From Alloyangia mangrovi (GTDB lineage Bacteria; Pseudomonadota; Alphaproteobacteria; Rhodobacterales; Rhodobacteraceae): a stretch of DNA of 64,000 nt. Where the stretch lies: contig NZ_NTHN02000003.1 in NCBI RefSeq assembly GCF_002300555.2, forward strand, positions 111,734-175,733, in the 5' to 3' direction. The notes below the pieces were generated by a model. The model did no database searches and had not been told where the DNA came from. It saw only the letters and a list, made by a program, of their open reading frames with translations. The translations under genes and the position numbers were made by a program. Positions within the stretch are counted from its first letter, which is position 1, and each line of letters starts with the position of its first letter. Shown piece after piece: positions 59,357-64,000 of the stretch.

Positions 59357-60052
59357 TCAGCTGGCGCGGCGCACCGGCTCGACCTTCGGCTTTTCACCCG
59401 TTCTATCGGGCGGGTAGACGAGCCCGGCGGAAATCACCAGCTTGGCGGCGTCCTCGATGCTCATCTCCAGCTCGACCACGTCCTCGGCGGGGAAATAGAG
59501 CAGGAAGCCCGAGGTCGGGTTCGGTGTCGTCGGCACGAAGACCGAAACCAGTTCTCCCATCACCTCCGAACGGGCGAGAATCTCGCCCTTGGCCTGGGTC
59601 GAGATGAAGCCGATCGCCCAGATGCCCTTGCGCGGGTACTGCACGAGGCAGGCCTTCTCGAAGTTGCTCTCGGTCTGCGCAAAGACCGTCTCGGCGATCT
59701 GCTTGATGCCAGAGTAGATCGAGCGCACCACCGGGGTGCGGTCCACAAGCGTTTCGGCAAAGCGGATCATCGAGCGGCCGATCAGCCCCTTGGCCACCCA
59801 GCCCACGAGGATGGTGAACACGAGGAAGAAGATCACGCCGACGCCGCGCAGGTTGATGCCGATGTATTCCTCGGGATTGAAACGCTGCGGCACCAGCGGC
59901 AGCACGAAGCCGTCGACCCAGCCGAACAGGGTCCAGATCAGCCAGATCGTCAGGCCGACCGGGGCGATGACCACCAGCCCGGTCAGGAAGCTCGCCCTGA
60001 GGCTCGCGAAGATGCCGGGGCGGCGGGGCTTGTCGTCGAAGGGCGTGTTCAT
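59357..60052 (-). CDS. DUF502 family membrane protein
   Basis: 231-residue inner-membrane protein. The start MNTPFDDKPRRPGIFASLRA (60052) follows CCGGAACAAGA; two membrane helices lie near residues 20–45 (FLTGLVVIAPVGLTIWLIWT) and 72–90 (GVGVIFFLVFTILVGWVAKG). The conserved DUF502 core is DRTPVVRSIYSGIKQIAETV then VQYPRKGIWAIGFISTQAKG and VFVPTTPNPTSGFLLYFPAE. Function unknown. Convergent with udgX, only 2 bp between the stops. Confidence 0.9.
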   Translation of the reverse strand: MNTPFDDKPRRPGIFASLRASFLTGLVVIAPVGLTIWLIWTLFGWVDGFVLPLVPQRFNPEEYIGINLRGVGVIFFLVFTILVGWVAKGLIGRSMIRFAETLVDRTPVVRSIYSGIKQIAETVFAQTESNFEKACLVQYPRKGIWAIGFISTQAKGEILARSEVMGELVSVFVPTTPNPTSGFLLYFPAEDVVELEMSIEDAAKLVISAGLVYPPDRTGEKPKVEPVRRAS

Positions 60053-60144
60053 TCTTGTTCCGGAGACAGAGGTGTTCCGAAACAAACTAGGGTCTCGCGC
60101 GCCGCTTCACAATGGGCGCGCGAGACTGTGATCTACGCTGTGGT

Positions 60145-61058
<914 letters not shown>

Positions 61059-61062
<4 letters not shown>

Positions 61063-61952
61063 GAAGTCACGTCTCCGGATACGTAGGTTGCGGCGGCAGC
61101 CAGCGCTTCATCCAGCGCGCTGGCGCGGTCGACGCCGCGCAGTTCGGCGGCAATATGTGCCGCCATGAAAGTGTCACCCGCACCGGTCACCCGGGTGACC
61201 AGCACTTCGGGCGGGCATTCCGAGATCACCCCCGCGGCGGAGGCGTCTGAAGCGGGCTGGCCGCCATTGGTCACCAGCGCCCGAGAGGCACCACGCGCCA
61301 CGAGGGCGGCGGCCGCGGTGGCAGAGTCGTCGAAGTTCTGCATGCAGAGCAGCCCGGCCTCTTCGAGGTTCACGTAAAGAACCCCTCGGCCCGCCCGCAG
61401 GAAGGGGGTCAGCCGCTCGGCCTTGCCGGGGCTCGCCGGCGCGATGCGCAGGTCGGCGGCGGCAAAGGCGGGCAGGCGGAGGATCTCTTCCAGCAGGCCC
61501 AGCGTCAGGTTGCCGTCGAGCGCGACCGGTCCGGCCCAGGGAGCCTCGGCGCTGCCGAGCGGACCGTCGATCAGCGGCGACAGGATGCGGGCCCCGGATT
61601 GCTCCAGCGAATGGGCGTCGGCGATCGCCGCGATCAGCCCGTTCGCACCTTCCACCGCCATATACATGTCGGTCGGCAAGTCCTCGGAACGATAGAGATA
61701 TTCCGTGATGCACCCGAGCCGTTCGCAGGCGTCCACCAGCTCGTGACCGTTTGGATCCTGACCGACCGCGCTCAGCAGACCCGGGGTCAGTCCGAAGCGG
61801 GTGAGGGTCATCGCGATGTTCATCGCCACGCCTCCGGGCAGGCGGATGATGCGCCCGGGCACATCGGAGCCCTGACGCATGTGACTGGCGGAGCGGCCGA
61901 TCACGTCCCAGAGGACGGAGCCGATGCAGAGGATATCCGGAGTGCTGCTCAT
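61059..61952 (-). CDS. psuK: PfkB-family carbohydrate kinase, probable pseudouridine kinase
   Basis: 297-residue ribokinase-like enzyme. The start MSSTPDILCIGSVLWDVIGR, glycine motif IIRLPGGVAMNIAMTLTRFG near residue 35, and the C-terminal anion hole TRVTGAGDTFMAAHIAAELR with the catalytic Asp. Coupling to psuG makes pseudouridine the likely substrate; the fold alone does not settle it. Confidence 0.87.
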
Positions 61953-62068
61953 CCTGTCCTTGTGACCGAGCCTCCGGGCCGGGGCAAGAGGATTGATGCA
62001 GCGCCCTCCGGCTGTTACGCCATCGGCGAAAAAAGCGCAAAGCGCCGGAGTGTCAAGGGAGACGGGCC

Positions 62069-63079
62069 ATGATGAACCGCAGATGGGTGCTGGACCATTA
62101 CCCGCAGGGCGCGGCGACGAAAGACATCTGGAGGCTCGAAGACGCTCCGATCCCGGACCTTCAACCCGGCCAGATCCTGGTGAAGACACGCTGGCTCTCG
62201 CTTGATCCCTACATGCGCGGACGGATCGCGCCCGGCGCCAATTACACCGCCGGTGTTGCGCCGGGAGACGTCATGCAAGGCGGCGGTATGGGTGAGGTCA
62301 TCGCTTCGGCGCACCCTGGATGGAAGGTCGGCGATCTGGCCGAGAGCATGGAGATGGGCTGGCAGACCCACGCCGTGCTGAGCCCCGATCTTCCCGGCGC
62401 AAAGGCCACCAACCGCGTGCCCGAAGACATTCCACCGCAGGCGGCGCTCTCCTGGCTCGGCATGCCCGGGCTGACCGCCTATGTCGGCCTGACCGAAATC
62501 GGGCGCCCGCTACCGGGCGAGACCGTGGTTGTCTCGGCGGCCTCCGGCGCCGTCGGACAGCTTGTCGGACAGATCGCCAAGCTCATGGGGGCCCGGGTCG
62601 TCGCCATCGCGGGAAGCGACGAGAAACTGAGCTATTGCGAGGAGCTTGGCTTCGACATCGCGATATCTCACCGCGACCCGGAGATGGCGGAAAAGCTCGC
62701 CAAGGCTTGTCCGGAGGGGGTCGACGTCTTCTGGGACAACACCGGCGGGGTGATCCACGACACGGTTCTGGCGCAGCTTGCAACTCGTGCGCGAGTTGTC
62801 GTCTGCGGTCGGATCGCCGTGGTGGACAAACCTGCAGGGGAAGACATCGGCCTGCGTTCCAGCGCGCGGTTGATCGTAACGCGGGCGCGGGTCGAAGGTC
62901 TCGTGGTCTTCGACTGGTGGCACAAGCGAACCGAGGCGATCAGGCATCTGCAGCAATGGCATGCCGCGGGTCACATCCGCTATCGCGAGGATGTGCTCGA
63001 GGGGTTCGAGCGTATGCCCGAGGCGTTCCTGCGGATGATGAGCGGCGCGAACATAGGCAAACAACTCGTTAAAATATAG
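62069..63079 (+). CDS. Zinc-free MDR-family NADP-dependent oxidoreductase (CurA-like)
   Basis: 336 residues. It reads MMNRRWVLDHYPQGAATKDI, then LSLDPYMRGRIA, then GMPGLTAYVGLTEIGRPLPG, and the cofactor motif SAASGAVGQLVGQIAKLMGA near residue 152. This matches the leukotriene B4 dehydrogenase/curcumin reductase branch of medium-chain dehydrogenases, which reduce enone double bonds. GGGAGACGGGCC precedes the tandem ATGs. The physiological substrate is unknown. Last intact gene before the transposase remnants. Confidence 0.92.
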   Translation: MMNRRWVLDHYPQGAATKDIWRLEDAPIPDLQPGQILVKTRWLSLDPYMRGRIAPGANYTAGVAPGDVMQGGGMGEVIASAHPGWKVGDLAESMEMGWQTHAVLSPDLPGAKATNRVPEDIPPQAALSWLGMPGLTAYVGLTEIGRPLPGETVVVSAASGAVGQLVGQIAKLMGARVVAIAGSDEKLSYCEELGFDIAISHRDPEMAEKLAKACPEGVDVFWDNTGGVIHDTVLAQLATRARVVVCGRIAVVDKPAGEDIGLRSSARLIVTRARVEGLVVFDWWHKRTEAIRHLQQWHAAGHIRYREDVLEGFERMPEAFLRMMSGANIGKQLVKI

Positions 63080-63193
63080 AGAAAAGTCTTGATCATGCGA
63101 CCAGCTCGGCCAGTGACCAGCGCGGCGCCGCGGGGGGACTTTGGGACTTCGTCCAGTCACGGGGGCTGCTGAAGCCCGCGCCATATTGTGACC

Positions 63194-63685
63194 TCACTGT
63201 TGCAACCAAGGTGAAATGTCAGCGCGACTACAAAGCGGGAATGTCTCACCGAGGGTGGAGAAGGATGGCCGGGCAGGGCGAAGACCCCACATATCGCAGC
63301 CCTGATCGGCCATGCGTTCAGAGCCGGAAACCTTGCGTATCAAAGCGCTTCTCGGAGGCTCGCCAGGCAAGCCTGTCGGCGAAATGCTGAAGATGCTCTC
63401 ATAGTCCATGAACTCCGGGTGCATCAGCGTGCTGGTGGCGTCGTCGATAAAGGCGAGCAACGTGCAGGCCGGACCGCGTTCCTCGAACCAGGCGTGATCA
63501 GAGCCGTCGATCTGCACGAACTCGCCATAGCAGTCCCAGCGCCGGCGCAGCTGGTGAAACGTTCTGCGCTGCTTGTGAACCTGCCTTCGGCTCAGGCCCG
63601 GGACCGAGGCTGCCACCACCGCAGACATCCGGCCTTGCACCACATCACTGAGGACTTCGATCCGGTTCAGCTCGCGCTCGCTCAT
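63194..63685 (-). pseudogene. Remnant of ISNCY-type transposase with internal deletion
   Basis: From 63685 it reads MSERELNRIEVLSDVVQGRM and SAVVAASVPGLSRRQVHK, the helix-turn-helix N-terminus of ISNCY-type transposases, then jumps directly to QRRTFHQLRRRWDCYGEFVQ and IDGSDHAWFEERGPACTLLA with FIDDATSTLMHPEF from the DDE catalytic core. About 80–100 residues between these parts are missing, and the frame loses similarity after about residue 105. It is therefore a dead, internally deleted copy. In-frame but without the rest of the catalytic domain. Confidence 0.8.
63239..63249 (+). repeat. Left inverted repeat of the transposase remnant
   Basis: GAATGTCTCAC, exact inverse of GTGAGACATTC at 63756–63766. 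A second, weaker pair resembles TGACATTTCACCTT / TGACACTTCAGCTT nearby, as expected for IS ends with repeated transposase sites. Confidence 0.5.
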
Positions 63686-63755
63686 GACCACCAATCCCAC
63701 GGCCGCACTCCAATCCTGCCCAACCAGGGGAATGTGACACTTCAGCTTTGCTCAT

Positions 63756-63766
63756 GTGAGACATTC
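63756..63766 (-). repeat. Right inverted repeat of the transposase remnant
   Basis: GTGAGACATTC, exact inverse of 63239–63249; lies upstream of the transposase start, at the expected 5' end of the element. Confidence 0.5.
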
Positions 63767-63824
63767 TAATTTGCCCCGTGAACTCACGCCGAAGCGCAAA
63801 GTCTGATTTCCTATTCCATGTCGG

Positions 63825-64000
63825 TCGGTTCTGGATATCCACGCGCTTGGCTTCGAAGACCTCGGCAGGCGTTCGGTAGCACAGGCATTTCCGGGGCGTC
63901 GCGTTGACGCGCTGGCAAATCGACCTCAAGTATCGATTTGTCAGTGGTCGCCATCGGATGCGCCATCGGTCCGAGCGACGATGGCGACGGCTCGGTCGAG
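63825..64000 (-). pseudogene. IS30-family transposase C-terminal fragment
   Basis: On the minus strand, running in from the right window edge, the frame reads ICQRVNATPRKCLCYRTPAE followed by VFEA, the conserved end of IS30 transposases (usual form NATPRKCLGYRTPAEVF). Upstream of LTNRYLRS the frame is not recognisable, so a frameshift or deletion is likely, or the rest lies beyond the window. It abuts the ISNCY remnant, so the end of the window is a zone of nested insertions. Confidence 0.7.

Noticed and set aside
63080..63193. Possible tRNA or attachment site before the transposase remnants
   Set aside because: No cloverleaf arms or T-loop consensus could be found in this stretch.

Overview
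The window is high-GC alphaproteobacterial DNA, almost certainly chromosomal and from the Rhodobacteraceae (roseobacter/Salipiger-like). Pointers are the aglEFGAK alpha-glucoside operon behind a LacI regulator, the rseP–bamA–skp–fabZ–lpxA–lpxI–lpxB block, a TRAP transporter, valine degradation genes, a form II coxSLM cluster, and LexA boxes of the GTTC-N7-GTTC type. No tRNA, rRNA, CRISPR array or replication origin was recognised. All assignments rest on reading the sequence; no database search was run.

Layout. 1–7064: LacI-type repressor (cut by the window edge), divergent from aglE-aglF-aglG-aglA-aglK (binding protein, two permeases, alpha-glucosidase, ATPase), with matching CAAAGCGCTTTG-like operators. 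7170–10133: SOS-controlled uvrA. 10277–13108: small secreted protein, enoyl-CoA hydratase, hotdog thioesterase, malate/lactate-type dehydrogenase. 13370–17921: coxG-coxS-coxL-coxM of the form II (AYRGAGR) type. 17996–21541: cobQ, a YitT-type membrane protein and icd, all minus strand and all frameshifted here. 21728–25723: small membrane protein plus chemotaxis receptor, MFS exporter, DsbA/FrnE-like protein. 25925–29010: valine degradation operon (isobutyryl-CoA dehydrogenase, hydroxyisobutyryl-CoA hydrolase, mmsB). 29108–33793: glycosyltransferase and a dctPQM-type TRAP transporter. 34108–37920: purMN, a small membrane protein, RNase D, lipoprotein. 38092–49973: a long co-directional envelope and isoprenoid block (sufE, frr, uppS, cdsA, dxr, rseP, a 41-residue protein, bamA, skp, fabZ, lpxA, lpxI, lpxB). 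50061–55249: IalB-like protein, HerA-like ATPase, potassium channel, entericidin-like lipoprotein, YejA-like peptide-binding protein. 55801–63079: 3-hydroxybutyrate dehydrogenase, an SOS-boxed radical-SAM/UdgX repair pair, a DUF502 membrane protein, psuK-psuG, a zinc-free MDR oxidoreductase. 63194–64000: transposase remnants.

Most interesting points. (1) A perfect LexA-type box lies 2 bp before the start of a radical SAM protein translationally coupled to a two-domain UdgX fusion, marking an SOS-induced, poorly understood DNA repair cassette. (2) Two intergenic gaps carry complete small-RNA anatomy (promoter, hairpin, intrinsic terminator) with no reading frame: about 55365–55442 on plus and about 50838–50901 on minus. 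(3) A dispersed intergenic repeat occurs three times. (4) Six genes are frameshifted, five of them by one extra base in a run of 7–8 identical bases, which points to sequencing error rather than biology.
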